A DNA stretch of 57,942 bases from Pseudomonas fontis (GTDB taxonomy: Bacteria; Pseudomonadota; Gammaproteobacteria; Pseudomonadales; Pseudomonadaceae): assembly GCF_028656955.1 (NCBI RefSeq), contig NZ_JAMDGY010000071.1, positions 1 to 57,942 of the forward strand, in the 5' to 3' direction. The notes below the pieces were generated by a model, which was not told the origin of the DNA, ran no database searches, and saw nothing but the letters and a program-made list of their open reading frames with translations. A program made the position numbers and the translations under genes. Shown here piece after piece: positions 33,446-42,546 of the stretch. Position 1 is the first letter of the stretch. Each line of letters opens with the position of its first letter.

Positions 33446-33686
33446 TGGCTTTAACTCCTTTCTTAGCCGCACCTGGTGCAACTGCATCAGGCTTGGTGTC
33501 ACTGGTGTCGACCGACACTGGGGTCAGGTGCCGGAGCTCCAGCAGTACCTGGGTGTATTCATGATCTGCGGGGAGATCAACCGGCTGGCCCGGCAGCAAT
33601 TGCACATCCAGCAGTTTGCGATCAGGCCCGACCCTTAGCGATGCAGCGCTTTGCGGACCGGTGTAGCGATAGCGTGTGAGTGTCAT
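33438..33686 (-). CDS. DUF2635-type phage protein (Mu gp38-like position)
   Basis: 82 residues. RVGPDRKLLDVQLLPGQPVDLPADHEYTQVLLELRHLTPV has the DUF2635 pattern. It lies between gp37 and sheath genes, as in Mu relatives, with overlaps at both ends. Function unknown. Confidence 0.7.
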   Translation of the reverse strand: MTLTRYRYTGPQSAASLRVGPDRKLLDVQLLPGQPVDLPADHEYTQVLLELRHLTPVSVDTSDTKPDAVAPGAAKKGVKAND

Positions 33687-34171
33687 GGAAAGCCCTCATG
33701 TTCAAAGGTGGCACTGGTAAGTCCTGGCTCATTGCCTGGCAGCACAACCTGAATCTGGGTGGCACGGACACTGAAGTCCTGGGCGTACTGCCAAACCCCA
33801 TTCATATGCCCTATAAAATGCTCGGCAACAGGCCAGCAGGCTTTGTCGCAGTGCGGTGGAAACCAGCCCGCGAGGCAACCGCGCAAGCGGTCGAGGTAGC
33901 TGATGACCCCGTCCTTGCCATGGAGCTGGCGAAAAACCAGGGTCAGCCGGATCACCAGGTTGCGTTCCTGGAACACCGCATCAGTCGCTTCCGAGTGACC
34001 GAAGTGCGACTTGCCGTAGGCCATCAGAACCGCGCCCCGGGGATGGTTCAGCCGGTGCCCTTGGGGGTTCTCCGGAAACAGCTCGACCATCAGCTCCTTG
34101 CCGAAGGCTTCCTTGAGCCGCGCCAACATTGCATCCATCAGCTGCTCGGTCTGGGTCTTGTTGCTGACCAT
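33683..34171 (-). CDS. Mu gp37-like protein
   Basis: 162 residues. The pattern LLxRLKEAFGKELMVELFPENPQGHRLNHPRGAVLMAYGKSHFG and LTLVFRQLHGKDGVISYLDRLRGCLAGWFPPHC matches the Mu gp37 family, thought to be a head-tail connector or tail terminator. Start and stop overlap both neighbours. Confidence 0.8.
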   Translation of the reverse strand: MVSNKTQTEQLMDAMLARLKEAFGKELMVELFPENPQGHRLNHPRGAVLMAYGKSHFGHSEATDAVFQERNLVIRLTLVFRQLHGKDGVISYLDRLRGCLAGWFPPHCDKACWPVAEHFIGHMNGVWQYAQDFSVRATQIQVVLPGNEPGLTSATFEHEGFP

Positions 34172-34602
34172 CAGTAGCCCTCCCAGCGACGATCATTGAA
34201 CTGTTGGCGGCGCGAACGAACACGGATCTCTCCCGGTTCCGGCGCAGCCTGACCGCTGGGCATGCCCAGGGTGACCATGCCATCGCGGATGCTTTCCAGT
34301 AGCTTGATGGTGTCTCGGCGGCTGTCCTTGACGGCATCGGGCACGGGACTTTCCGGGCGGCGTTGATAAAGCCAGTGCCGCGTGAGGTACACCGCTGCAT
34401 CGCGCAACACCGTTGGGACCGGATCGAGCGGCAAGTTGTAGCGACCGCGCAGGTAGCCATCGATCAGTTCCTCTGCCTGGCGTACACCGTCCTCGATCAC
34501 TGCATCATCCGGCTGCAGAGCAGCCGGATCGTCATTGGAGAGCTGTATCAGGGTCAGCTCGGGGATGGCCTTGCCGATGTCGGCGCGAGTGCAGTAGCGC
34601 AT
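34171..34602 (-). CDS. DUF1320 (Mu gp36-like) head-tail connector
   Basis: 143 residues. MRYCTRADIGKAIPELTLIQLSNDD, EDGVRQAEELIDGYLRGRYNLPL and TLGMPSGQAAPEPGEIRVRSRRQQFNDRRWEGY are the complete DUF1320 signature including the conserved RxFNxxxLxGY-like end. It is probably the adaptor at the portal exit. Confidence 0.88.
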   Translation of the reverse strand: MRYCTRADIGKAIPELTLIQLSNDDPAALQPDDAVIEDGVRQAEELIDGYLRGRYNLPLDPVPTVLRDAAVYLTRHWLYQRRPESPVPDAVKDSRRDTIKLLESIRDGMVTLGMPSGQAAPEPGEIRVRSRRQQFNDRRWEGY

Positions 34603-34610
34603 GGTCTACC

Positions 34611-34943
34611 TCAGATGCCGCGAACGATGCGAACCACATCGCCTGACGCGGTGGCCGCGTCCATCGCGATACCGTTGCTAGCGCCGGTAGTAAGTTTGAT
34701 GGCACGCGCATTCGCGTCCGATTCCACCTGGTCACCTGCAGCAAAAGCAGCGCCTGCAGTCACCAGGCAGATGCCTAGCACATTGACTGGAGCCACGTTG
34801 TCAGCCTCGGTATCCGCCGCAACTGGGCCAAGCGACTTGGCGCCTGCAGCGCACAAGCCCCCGTCAAAACCGGCAAAGCGGTAGCGCGGCAGATCGACCA
34901 GGGCGACCACCGAGGTGGTCAGTACGGGTTGTTGGGTTTTCAT
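34611..34943 (-). CDS. DUF2190-type capsid-associated protein
   Basis: 110 residues, Gly/Ala/Val-rich beta-type protein (VALVDLPRYRFAGFDGGLCAAG, VNVLGICLVTAGAAFAAGDQVESD, ATASGDVVRIV) resembling DUF2190 / capsid-decoration proteins. It lies after the major capsid protein. It probably stabilises the head. Confidence 0.65.
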   Translation of the reverse strand: MKTQQPVLTTSVVALVDLPRYRFAGFDGGLCAAGAKSLGPVAADTEADNVAPVNVLGICLVTAGAAFAAGDQVESDANARAIKLTTGASNGIAMDAATASGDVVRIVRGI

Positions 34944-34946
34944 TGG

Positions 34947-35273
34947 TTACCGTCCTTTAGCCGTTACATGGCCGCATTTGAGCAAGCGCGTGGCGTCCGC
35001 ATCGCTCAAGGCAATGTCATCGCCTTCTCGGTACAGATCGCCGTTATGCAATACGTCAGAGCGACCCGATACCGTGTAGCTACCCAGCTCTGGACCTGGA
35101 CCTGGACCTGGTTCAGGCTCCGGCTTTGGTGTCGGCGAATCGCTCGGAGCGGATGCTGCAGCAGGTGCCACGGGCGCGCTCGAAGAAGCAGTTGCAAGGG
35201 CCTCGTCCTGCGGTTTCGATTCACCTGGGGTATCAGGTGCGGCTTTGTCTTTCGGTGTGGCTTTAGTAGTCAT
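34947..35273 (-). CDS. Pro/Glu-rich small phage protein
   Basis: 108 residues from ATG 35273. N-terminal half is low complexity (Ala/Ser/Pro with PKPEPEPGPGPGPE); C-terminal half YTVSGRSDVLHNGDLYREGDDIALSDADATRLLKCGHV is a small folded unit common in Mu-like head-tail regions. The imperfect ACCTGG repeat at about 35090-35115 underlies the Gly-Pro run. Function unknown. Confidence 0.65.
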   Translation of the reverse strand: MTTKATPKDKAAPDTPGESKPQDEALATASSSAPVAPAAASAPSDSPTPKPEPEPGPGPGPELGSYTVSGRSDVLHNGDLYREGDDIALSDADATRLLKCGHVTAKGR

Positions 35274-35281
35274 CTGGCACC

Positions 35282-36205
35282 TCAACCGTTGATGTCGGAG
35301 ATGAGGTAGCCCGCATCGGCACCCACCACGACAGGCTTATAGATGTCGGTGTTACGCACGTAGCGCACCTTGCCGCCAGCCGCGTCGAAGGCATCGATCT
35401 CTGGCATACCCTTGCGACGCAGGGTGTAACCGAAGCTCGGTTCTTCGTAGTCGGACTTTTCACCGCCTGCAGGCTTGGCCACATAGGCCAATGTCATGTT
35501 GTCGGACCAGATGTCGGAGGTGTTGCTGCTGCCCGCAACCGCTTCGCCGATATGGATGTTCGGGACACCGAAGATCGCCTTGAGGTGTTCCAGGGTAATC
35601 AGCTTGCGCTCGTCACTGCCCAGGGCTGCCTGCAGCTTCGGGTGAAACTTCAGTGACAGGTAAACGGATGCCCCCATGGTCATGGTGTTGGGGCGAACAC
35701 CGATTCGGCTACGCACCACTTCCTTGCCTTGTTCGACCACTGCAATCGGATCGCCGCCACCATTACTCCACTGGCTGGAGCCCGACAACGTGACCTTGGC
35801 GCCTGCCAGGTAGGTGTTGGGGTTCTGCGCCAACTTGGCGCAGCTGACTTCGCGACGCAGATCGATGGCGCCAACCACGCGGCGTGAGGCGCGTGACTCG
35901 GCATCGAACATCGATTCGTTCTTCTCGCGGTAGTCCACCGGGTAGGCCAGGTCATGTTCACGCAGGACCACATCGAGACCATCCAGGTCGTCCGGGTTCA
36001 TCACGTTCGACTGCGCCCGGATTGCCCGTTCGGTGTCATAGACCTCGAACGCTTCCTTACCGAACAGCGGGATGGTGCCTGCTTCTTTGTCCATTTCGGC
36101 CACCGGGAACAGGGCTTCGCCGATGAACTGGGCATTGCGGTAGCCCCGCGCCAAGTTCGTCAGTACCGGGTCAACGACCCGCAAAATCTTCAGACGGTCA
36201 GCCAT
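35282..36205 (-). CDS. T: major capsid protein (Mu gpT-like)
   Basis: 307 residues. The N-terminal RVVDPVLTNLARGYRNAQFIGEALFPVAEMDKEAGTIPLFGKEAF, central RKNES/SRASRRVVGAIDLRREVSCAKLAQNPNTYLAG and AIFGVPNIHIGEAVAGSSNTSDIWSDNMTLAYV match the HK97-fold Mu-type capsid family. Follows the protease/scaffold gene by 9 bases, as expected. Confidence 0.92.
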   Translation of the reverse strand: MADRLKILRVVDPVLTNLARGYRNAQFIGEALFPVAEMDKEAGTIPLFGKEAFEVYDTERAIRAQSNVMNPDDLDGLDVVLREHDLAYPVDYREKNESMFDAESRASRRVVGAIDLRREVSCAKLAQNPNTYLAGAKVTLSGSSQWSNGGGDPIAVVEQGKEVVRSRIGVRPNTMTMGASVYLSLKFHPKLQAALGSDERKLITLEHLKAIFGVPNIHIGEAVAGSSNTSDIWSDNMTLAYVAKPAGGEKSDYEEPSFGYTLRRKGMPEIDAFDAAGGKVRYVRNTDIYKPVVVGADAGYLISDING

Positions 36206-36214
36206 GATGGCTCC

Positions 36215-37330
36215 TTATTGGTTGATGAGCTGGCGTACAGCCGACTCGTAGGGAATGTTTTTGTCGGCGGCCAGCTGCGAAGCGCGGACATGCAAATCGA
36301 GACGGCCCGGATCGGTCTCCACCTCGGCGAATTCCAGTTCAGCGCCAGTGCGTGCACCGCTGGTCTGGCGCTCCTTGCTGGCCTGCTCGGCGAAGCTGAT
36401 CTGTTTTGGCAGGTCGTTGAAGATGGCTTTGAGGCCTGTGGCGACAGGCTGACGGGCGTCACCCTCACCGAACTCCAGCGGCTTTTCGGTGCCCTCGGCG
36501 AAGTCCAGGACAGCGATCAGCGCAGCGCTGTGCTTGGGCAGCAAGCGACCAGCTGCGACCAGGTCTTCGGCAAATGCAACGTTGCCGCTGTGAATGGCGG
36601 CTTGCGCTCCCTGGCGTTTCTCATCCTTGTGCTGCTGAACCTCACGCTGCAGGCGAGCGTTGTCCGCCAACAGAGCGGCCTTTTCTTCTTCGGTCACAGG
36701 TGTGTCCTCGGTGGTGGGTGTTTGGGTTTTGGCGGGATCACTGAAGGCTGGGAATGGCTTGTCATCGCCACGTGCGGCATCGGAGATGGTGTCAATCGCC
36801 CAGGTCGGGATGACCTGGTCGGCGACCTCCTGACCGCGATCCCCGATTAGGAATTCGCGCAAGCGACGCCAAAGGCTGGCAGTGGTTTCATGCCCGAAGT
36901 CGCCGAAAGCAATGACGCCTTCCTCATCTTCAGCCAGCTCGATGGGACGCAAGCCTTTTACTGCTGGTGCTAGTGCGCCCAAAAAGCCGACATGACGGAG
37001 GTAGTACACACCAGGCACGGGGTTGCTTGGCGAGTCAGGGTGATAGAACGAAGCGGAGATCTTCTTGTAAGCCTTTTTGGCAATCAGCTCGGCGAAGGCT
37101 GGGTCAATCTGCTGAGGCTCTGCATTTAACCCATCTGCCGAGGCCGAGATCGATTTGACCCAACCGGCTGCAGGCGCATCGTGTTGAGGATGGCCGAGTA
37201 CCAGCGGTGCTTCGTGCAAGGCCGGGTCATAGGCCAGAACGGTCGCGGCAATATCGCTTTCGGTGATGTTGAAACTTTCACCGCTCATGGCGGTGTGTTT
37301 GCCTGGCCTGAATATGTGAAGTGGTTTCAT
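36215..37330 (-). CDS. I: prohead protease/scaffold (Mu gpI/Z-like)
   Basis: 371 residues if the start is ATG 37330 (MKPLHIFRPGKHTAMSGE, the conserved family opening). N-terminal protease: the strand LVLGHPQHDAPAAGWV, then KKISASFYHPDSPSNPVPGVYYLRHVGFLGALAPAVKGL. The C-terminal helical part (TEEEKAALLADNARLQREVQQHKDEKRQG) is the scaffold. No Shine-Dalgarno is seen; an 11-bp perfect hairpin ends 2 bases before the ATG. A late-repeat copy lies 59 bases upstream. Confidence 0.88.
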   Translation of the reverse strand: MKPLHIFRPGKHTAMSGESFNITESDIAATVLAYDPALHEAPLVLGHPQHDAPAAGWVKSISASADGLNAEPQQIDPAFAELIAKKAYKKISASFYHPDSPSNPVPGVYYLRHVGFLGALAPAVKGLRPIELAEDEEGVIAFGDFGHETTASLWRRLREFLIGDRGQEVADQVIPTWAIDTISDAARGDDKPFPAFSDPAKTQTPTTEDTPVTEEEKAALLADNARLQREVQQHKDEKRQGAQAAIHSGNVAFAEDLVAAGRLLPKHSAALIAVLDFAEGTEKPLEFGEGDARQPVATGLKAIFNDLPKQISFAEQASKERQTSGARTGAELEFAEVETDPGRLDLHVRASQLAADKNIPYESAVRQLINQ

Positions 37331-37331
37331 G

Positions 37332-37410
37332 GTCTGTGCGCAGGTTGTGGAGGTGATGCGCACAGACTGGGCGAATGTTCGGCCCATGACTTTTAATCGG
37401 GTTTAAAGAG
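37332..37410 (-). promoter_or_regulatory. late repeat copy 3 (37390-37410) with leader hairpin
   Basis: Same 21-bp element. In the leader GTCTGTGCGCA (37332-37342) pairs perfectly with TGCGCACAGAC (37357-37367). The loop, in the leftward RNA, contains CACCTCC, complementary to the Shine-Dalgarno core. Confidence 0.6.
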
Positions 37411-37486
37411 TGAGCGGCGAGGAGAGTTGAGGCGTTTGCGTCAATGACGCTGGCGATGTCCGTGGGAAGTCGGACAGAAGGGATTT

Positions 37487-37535
37487 ATAAAGCTTTATGG
37501 CAGTGGTCACTGACAACATTCGATGAACCACTGCC
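37487..37535. terminator. inverted repeats in the gap between head gene blocks
   Basis: A perfect 12-base palindrome ATAAAGCTTTAT (37487-37498) is followed by GGCAGTGGT (37499-37507) pairing with ACCACTGCC (37527-37535). The 154-base gap holds no gene. It could end the upstream block or be an operator; no T-run makes the terminator reading certain. Confidence 0.4.
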
Positions 37536-37564
37536 GTTGGCTTGCAGGAGCGCGTCAGCGGGCG

Positions 37565-38041
37565 CTACAGGCGAGCCGCCTTCGATAGGTGTTGCAGTGC
37601 CAGATCCAGGATCGCGTCCTCTGCTTCAGACTGCAGCTTGCCCTCAACGTCCATGGGCAGATAGGGGCGTCCTGGGATGTCGCCCCACAGGTGCGGGAAG
37701 TCAGCCTTCTTCCCACCGAAGTGCATCATCGCGGCATAGGGCTTGTTACTGCCGACCAGCGCGGAGCTGTCAGTGGCCTGGGTGGTGATTGAGGCTGCCA
37801 GACCAGCAGCACTGACCTGGAGCATCTGCCCCGGCCAAGTGCCAGATTGCTCCCGGCGTTCGGTGGTGACGCTGGACAATGACTCCCAGTCAGGCCGTCC
37901 TTGTTCTTCCAGGTTCTCTTCGGTCACGCTGGCCATCTCGGCAGCGATGCCTTTCATCAGGGGCGCCAGATCACCCACGGCCCATTCAACCTTGCGTAAG
38001 GTCTCCTGCAGCCGGGAGTGGTCGAGCTCGACAGTGATCAT
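37565..38041 (-). CDS. G: virion morphogenesis protein (Mu gpG-like)
   Basis: 158 residues. ITVELDHSRLQETLRKVEWAVGDLAPLMKGIAAEMASVTEENLEEQGRPDWESLS and AMMHFGGKKADFPHLWGDIPGRPYLPM are the tail-completion/gpG pattern, acting at the neck or head completion. Last gene of the first late block, before the gap at 37.4-37.6 kb. Confidence 0.88.
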   Translation of the reverse strand: MITVELDHSRLQETLRKVEWAVGDLAPLMKGIAAEMASVTEENLEEQGRPDWESLSSVTTERREQSGTWPGQMLQVSAAGLAASITTQATDSSALVGSNKPYAAMMHFGGKKADFPHLWGDIPGRPYLPMDVEGKLQSEAEDAILDLALQHLSKAARL

Positions 38042-38042
38042 G

Positions 38043-38888
38043 TTAAACCTCGTCTAGGCCAGCAGCGGCCTGCTTGCGTTGGAGGGTGTCGGCAAACCCA
38101 GTACCTGGAGCATGGTTGAAGCCGGGGTCAGTGCGGAACGTGATGGGTTTGCCACCCTGGTCGGTGAGTCGTAGTCCGGTCACACCAGCGGTTCTGATTT
38201 CGCCCGTGCGCTTGTTGGTACCGATCTCAACCGTGTCATTGAAGCTAAGCCCCTGGCTGGAGATCACCGCCAGGCCACGACGTTTAACGGCGGCCTCAGT
38301 CAACGCCGTCACTCGACAACGGCAGTTGAAGCCGTTCGGTGGAAAGATCGATGACCAGATCGGGTCATCGTGACGGAACACCTTACCGTGCAGGGCGCGA
38401 TGACTTGGTCTGGTCTTGCCATCCAGGATGGCCACGTACATCCAGTACGGGTGGGTGTCTGAGGTTTCCTCCATGCTGGCCTTGCGTCCGGCCATGTAGG
38501 CGCTCTGCAGGTTGGTCTGGTAGATCGTCTGCAAACGACGCGGACTGCCCAGCTGGACCAACTCACCGACACCCTGGCTGTCAACGATTACCTGCTTGCC
38601 CCACCAGCCCTGAGTTTCAAGGGTTGGCTGCAGCGCCTCAGTGAACTGCTTGAGGGTTTGGCCTTTCTGCAGGGCTGTTTCCAGGGCTTCACGGATATCC
38701 GAAAGCAGATCGAGGCGCATGGCCTTGGCCACGGTGAAAGACTGGTCGTGCGCCTGATCAAGCATCTCCTGCCAGTCCCAGGTGATCGCGTAGCCTTTGC
38801 CCTTGAGGTAGTCGATGGCTTTGGCGGGTTCAAGACCGAAGATGGCCTTGAGGTCGGCTGGGTTTGGTACTTTCGCCTTGGCTGCCAT
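38043..38888 (-). CDS. F: minor head protein (SPP1 gp7 / Mu gp30-like)
   Basis: 281 residues, shorter than Mu gp30. The SPP1 gp7 motif is clear: RRLQTIYQTNLQSAYMAGRKASME and WMYVAILDGKTRPSHRALHGKVFRHDDPIW(S)SIFPPNGFNCRCRVTAL. It is part of the portal-associated head machinery. One base separates its stop from the gpG start. Confidence 0.9.
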   Translation of the reverse strand: MAAKAKVPNPADLKAIFGLEPAKAIDYLKGKGYAITWDWQEMLDQAHDQSFTVAKAMRLDLLSDIREALETALQKGQTLKQFTEALQPTLETQGWWGKQVIVDSQGVGELVQLGSPRRLQTIYQTNLQSAYMAGRKASMEETSDTHPYWMYVAILDGKTRPSHRALHGKVFRHDDPIWSSIFPPNGFNCRCRVTALTEAAVKRRGLAVISSQGLSFNDTVEIGTNKRTGEIRTAGVTGLRLTDQGGKPITFRTDPGFNHAPGTGFADTLQRKQAAAGLDEV

Positions 38889-38889
38889 C

Positions 38890-40383
38890 TCAGCTCTCCT
38901 GATCCGCTACGGCGTTCAGGCGTCCCCAGACATCGGCAACAAACATCAAGCGGGCCAATAGTGCCTGCAGCGCTACCGCATCCAGGTCAGGGCTGGTCTC
39001 GGCCAACAGCCCCAACACTTCGACCTCATCGCGTCCCTGCTGCAGCGCGTCAATGACGGGACGCAAGGCCTCCATTGCCTGTTCCTGGAGCTGCTCTCCG
39101 GTGAGGCTATCGATGGCCTGGTCCAACGCGACCTGGTCGAGGATCGGACGCACCGTGGCTTCGGCAAACTCCGGATCAGTGGCGGCTGGTCCTTCGATGA
39201 TGTCACCGTCCTGCAGGTTGTAGGTCCGTTTCCAATACGCCGGGGTGAACCGTACACCGGCCTCAGTCAGACCCCGGTCGCGCTCGGCCAACACCTTGTC
39301 GATCTCTTCCTGTTCCCACAATTCGTACACAGGTGCGGCGACCTGCTCACCGAAGTTGAGATCGACGACCAGGCGAATAGCCGCATTCAGCGTTGCAGCA
39401 ACAATGCCTGCATCACCATCACGGATATCTTCGGTCACCTCTAGGCCAGCTGTCGCACTGGCACGGTTGGCATTGGCCTCGGTAGTCTGGTTCTGGCCGA
39501 GCATGGCGACGTTGATCTCGCTGCGGCAGTAGGTCAGCAGTTCGCGATAGACATCGGCGCTGGAGCTCTTGCCAGCGGCTTCCTTGATCTCAATGCTGGA
39601 GTCATCGGGGATCGCCGCCACCGCGTCCTGGACCATGGCTTCCAGGCTATCGAGCAGCAAGTTGGTCTCGGCATCGCTGGCACCGCGTGGATGTTTACCG
39701 ATCACCCAGGGGCTGCCGTATTTCTCAGTGAACTGGACCCAGAACTTCAAGCCGCCCTTCATGAACATCACCGGCCAGAAGCACATCGACAGGTCGGCGA
39801 AGCCATAGGGGTTGTCATAAGAGGCGTCCTGCCGGGCGACGACAAAGCGCTGTGGGTCACATTGTTCACCAGCAATGCCCGCATCACGAGCGCGAAAGCG
39901 CAGCACGTTGTCCTGGTCATAGAGGAACCATTCGGCAGGCTTACCGAGCAGATCCTCTGGCACCAGACTCAACCCCACCGGCTTCCACATCAGTTCAACA
40001 GGCTGGTAGCCGAACAGCGGTGCGTTGAGCAGCTCGCGGATGATCCGGTCGAGATCGAGGTCGGCCAGCCAGTCACGAATGAACCGCTCGACCCGTACTG
40101 GTGCTGAGCCGCGTTTCAGGTCGCGTTCCAGGGCCAGCACTGCAGACTTGCGCCGACGGATGTTGCCGCCGACCAGGGCCGAGCTGCGCAGGTCACGATA
40201 GACCTTGATGTCCTTGCCCTGGGCCTTGAGGATCGGGTCCGGGTTCGGCAGGTACATGCCCAATGCCTGGGCATCGAAGCTGCGCCCACGGGAGGCAATA
40301 TGGTCGGTGAGTCCCTTGTCGCGCCGGGGCTCGGCAAATCGAACGAATTCAGTGGGGCTGACCCACAATCCTTTGGTGCTCAT
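38890..40383 (-). CDS. portal protein (DUF935, Mu gp29-like)
   Basis: 497 residues with the DUF935 pattern: NPDPILKAQGKDIKVYRDLRSSALVGGNIRRRKSAVLALERDL, GYQPVELMWKP, PWVIGKHPRGASDAETNLLLDSLEAM and QNQTTEANANRASATAGLEV. It forms the portal vertex through which DNA is packaged. Overlaps the terminase gene by 4 bases. Confidence 0.93.
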   Translation of the reverse strand: MSTKGLWVSPTEFVRFAEPRRDKGLTDHIASRGRSFDAQALGMYLPNPDPILKAQGKDIKVYRDLRSSALVGGNIRRRKSAVLALERDLKRGSAPVRVERFIRDWLADLDLDRIIRELLNAPLFGYQPVELMWKPVGLSLVPEDLLGKPAEWFLYDQDNVLRFRARDAGIAGEQCDPQRFVVARQDASYDNPYGFADLSMCFWPVMFMKGGLKFWVQFTEKYGSPWVIGKHPRGASDAETNLLLDSLEAMVQDAVAAIPDDSSIEIKEAAGKSSSADVYRELLTYCRSEINVAMLGQNQTTEANANRASATAGLEVTEDIRDGDAGIVAATLNAAIRLVVDLNFGEQVAAPVYELWEQEEIDKVLAERDRGLTEAGVRFTPAYWKRTYNLQDGDIIEGPAATDPEFAEATVRPILDQVALDQAIDSLTGEQLQEQAMEALRPVIDALQQGRDEVEVLGLLAETSPDLDAVALQALLARLMFVADVWGRLNAVADQES

Positions 40384-41999
40384 GCGTACCCCTGAGTAAT
40401 GCGAGAAGCCGCTCGGGGGCGGCGTGATTTGGCGGAGACCGGGCCGGAGGCAACCTCCAGCGTGGCGAAATGCGCGAGCACCCCGGCACCGGCAAAGTCG
40501 CCATGGCGATACAGGTCGGGGTCCTTAAGGTCTTGCGAGCGGGCTTTGACGATCATCGGGATGCCATCCACCAGTTCGATGCCACGCACGTCCTGTTGTA
40601 GGTTGTCGTCTTGGGGGATGGTGATGGTGCTGTCTTCAAAGAGCCCGACAAACTTCGGCATCCAGGCGCCGTACCAGGCACGGCTGAGCTTCACCTGCTG
40701 GATGCGGTTGTGGCCAAACTCATCGGCGGTTTCTTCGGCCAGCGTCTCGCCGTTGCCCGAAGCGTCCAGGGCGGCGCCGATGAAGCGCGGCAATCCACGC
40801 AAGGTATAGAACAGCACCAACTTTTGCTGACGGGCTGGCACGCGGTGCATCTCGATTACGAACGGCACATCGCGGTGACGGGCCTGGTCAACTGACATTG
40901 GACAGACGATGGAGAAGTCACGGTGACGGGCGTAGTCCATGCCCAGGAAGTGGCGCAGATCTGGATTAAGTTGCGTCACAACGGGCGCCAGATTGCGCGT
41001 AATCCACTCTTCGACATAGGCATCACGGCGGTACACCGGTTGCTGGGTGAAGTCATCCGGTAGTGCCAGACGCAACACTGGACGAGCAGGACGCATGGCA
41101 TCTTCGATCCACACGCCCGGAATGCACACGCCATTGCCATCACGAGGCACTGCATCAAGCTCTTCGCGCATCTGTGCCTTGCGTGGGCCGTAGGCGTTGC
41201 GGATCTTCCTGTACCAGGCTTCCTTGCCCTCCGGCGTCGCGGGCTCGCCCTTCATGAAGCAGACGCGTTCGAACAGGCCGTTGGCCACGGCATCGTCAAA
41301 GGTCGCCCGATAGACCTGGGCGGCGTCGCCGTAGCGCTGGTCACGGATGTCGTTGACCATTTGGTTGAAGGCGTTGCTCTTGCCGTTGTGGGTGCTGATG
41401 ATGACGATGCGGCCACCCCAGATCAGCAACGCGGTCGCGGCATCGAGCACCGCCGACACGTCACGGTGGAAGGCCGCTTCGTCGATGATCACCTTGCCCT
41501 GCAGGCCGCGCAGGTTGGCCGGGTTGCTCGACAGCGCGACAATCTTGAAGCCCGAGGCGTAGCGGATGCGGTAGGCATTGATCTGCCGGGTGTTACCTGA
41601 CTCGTCCTGGTCCTCGAATAGGAACTCTTCGATCTGACTGGCACCGGAAGCTTGGGCCTCAGCGATCACCCGACTGAACTTGGCGCAGTAGCCAATGAAC
41701 TCCAGGCCTTTTTCCTTGGTGTCGCCGACATAGAAAATGTCCATGCCGCCCGCGCTTTTGCGTGAGGCGGCAGTGATCACCGAGTCCAGGGCCTCGGCAA
41801 AAGTGATGCCGGTACGACGACCCTTTTCGCAGAGTTTGATCTGCGCCTGAATGCGCAGCCAGTCAACCTGGTGCGCCATGAGGATGCCTTCGGCAATCGG
41901 GTTGTAGCCCTCAGGGATCTGCCGAACGCTGTCCGGCAGCTCGTCCCACTCGACGACGCGCAGTGTGCTCGATGAGGGCTTGACCGCTGGCGCGCTCAT
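40380..41999 (-). CDS. terminase large subunit (Mu gp28-like)
   Basis: 539 residues. The ATPase part has KLCEKGRRTGITFAEALDSVI (adenine/Walker A region), GKVIIDEAAFHRDV (Walker B IIDEAAF), and IVIISTHNGKSNAF (coupling motif). The RNase H-like nuclease begins at FLGMDYARHRDFS. It packages concatemer-free transposed genomes by a headful mechanism with host DNA at the ends. Overlaps the small subunit gene by 4 bases. Confidence 0.95.
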   Translation of the reverse strand: MSAPAVKPSSSTLRVVEWDELPDSVRQIPEGYNPIAEGILMAHQVDWLRIQAQIKLCEKGRRTGITFAEALDSVITAASRKSAGGMDIFYVGDTKEKGLEFIGYCAKFSRVIAEAQASGASQIEEFLFEDQDESGNTRQINAYRIRYASGFKIVALSSNPANLRGLQGKVIIDEAAFHRDVSAVLDAATALLIWGGRIVIISTHNGKSNAFNQMVNDIRDQRYGDAAQVYRATFDDAVANGLFERVCFMKGEPATPEGKEAWYRKIRNAYGPRKAQMREELDAVPRDGNGVCIPGVWIEDAMRPARPVLRLALPDDFTQQPVYRRDAYVEEWITRNLAPVVTQLNPDLRHFLGMDYARHRDFSIVCPMSVDQARHRDVPFVIEMHRVPARQQKLVLFYTLRGLPRFIGAALDASGNGETLAEETADEFGHNRIQQVKLSRAWYGAWMPKFVGLFEDSTITIPQDDNLQQDVRGIELVDGIPMIVKARSQDLKDPDLYRHGDFAGAGVLAHFATLEVASGPVSAKSRRPRAASRITQGYA

Positions 42000-42544
42000 T
42001 TGACCCCCAGGAACTTCTCGCGCCAGAACAGCGCCTGATCTTCGTTCATGCCGCCAGTCTGCACCGACTTCTCCAGCTCGGCGGCTTGCTCTGCCAGCAG
42101 CTGCTCGCGGGCAGCTTTGGCAATGGCCTGACGCTCTTTGACGCTGAGGGTGCGGGCCTCCATGGTGGCCTTGGCCGCACGGGCCAAGGTGGCTACCTCC
42201 TTGATGGTCACCTCGTCGTTTTCATGCGCACCCAAGGCAGCCTGATAGGTCAGGGTTGAGATTGCTTCGACCAGCAATACACCGGTCTTGTCGCTGGCAT
42301 CTTCACCGAAAGCACCGACAAAGGCCTCAGCCTGCTCGCGGTGCTGCCGGGCTTTCTCGGTCAGTTGGTCGAAGCCCTGCTTGAAGCGCCCCAAGGCACT
42401 GCGGCTGGGAGCCTTCTCGTTGGGGAATCGCTCGCGAATGTCATCGAGCATGTCATCCAGGGTCATGCGATCTTCACGCAGAAGCTTCTGGATGTATGCC
42501 TTGACCATAGGAGGCAAGCGGCTGATGGAAGATTTACCCGCCAT
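41996..42544 (-). CDS. DUF3486 terminase small subunit-like (Mu gp27)
   Basis: 182 residues. SSISRLPPMVKAYIQKLLREDRMTLDDMLDDIRERFPNEKAPSRSALGRFKQGFDQL is the DUF3486 pattern, with an N-terminal helix-turn-helix-like region and C-terminal coiled coil. It recognises the phage end for packaging initiation. Confidence 0.9.
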   Translation of the reverse strand: MAGKSSISRLPPMVKAYIQKLLREDRMTLDDMLDDIRERFPNEKAPSRSALGRFKQGFDQLTEKARQHREQAEAFVGAFGEDASDKTGVLLVEAISTLTYQAALGAHENDEVTIKEVATLARAAKATMEARTLSVKERQAIAKAAREQLLAEQAAELEKSVQTGGMNEDQALFWREKFLGVK

Positions 42545-42546
42545 GG

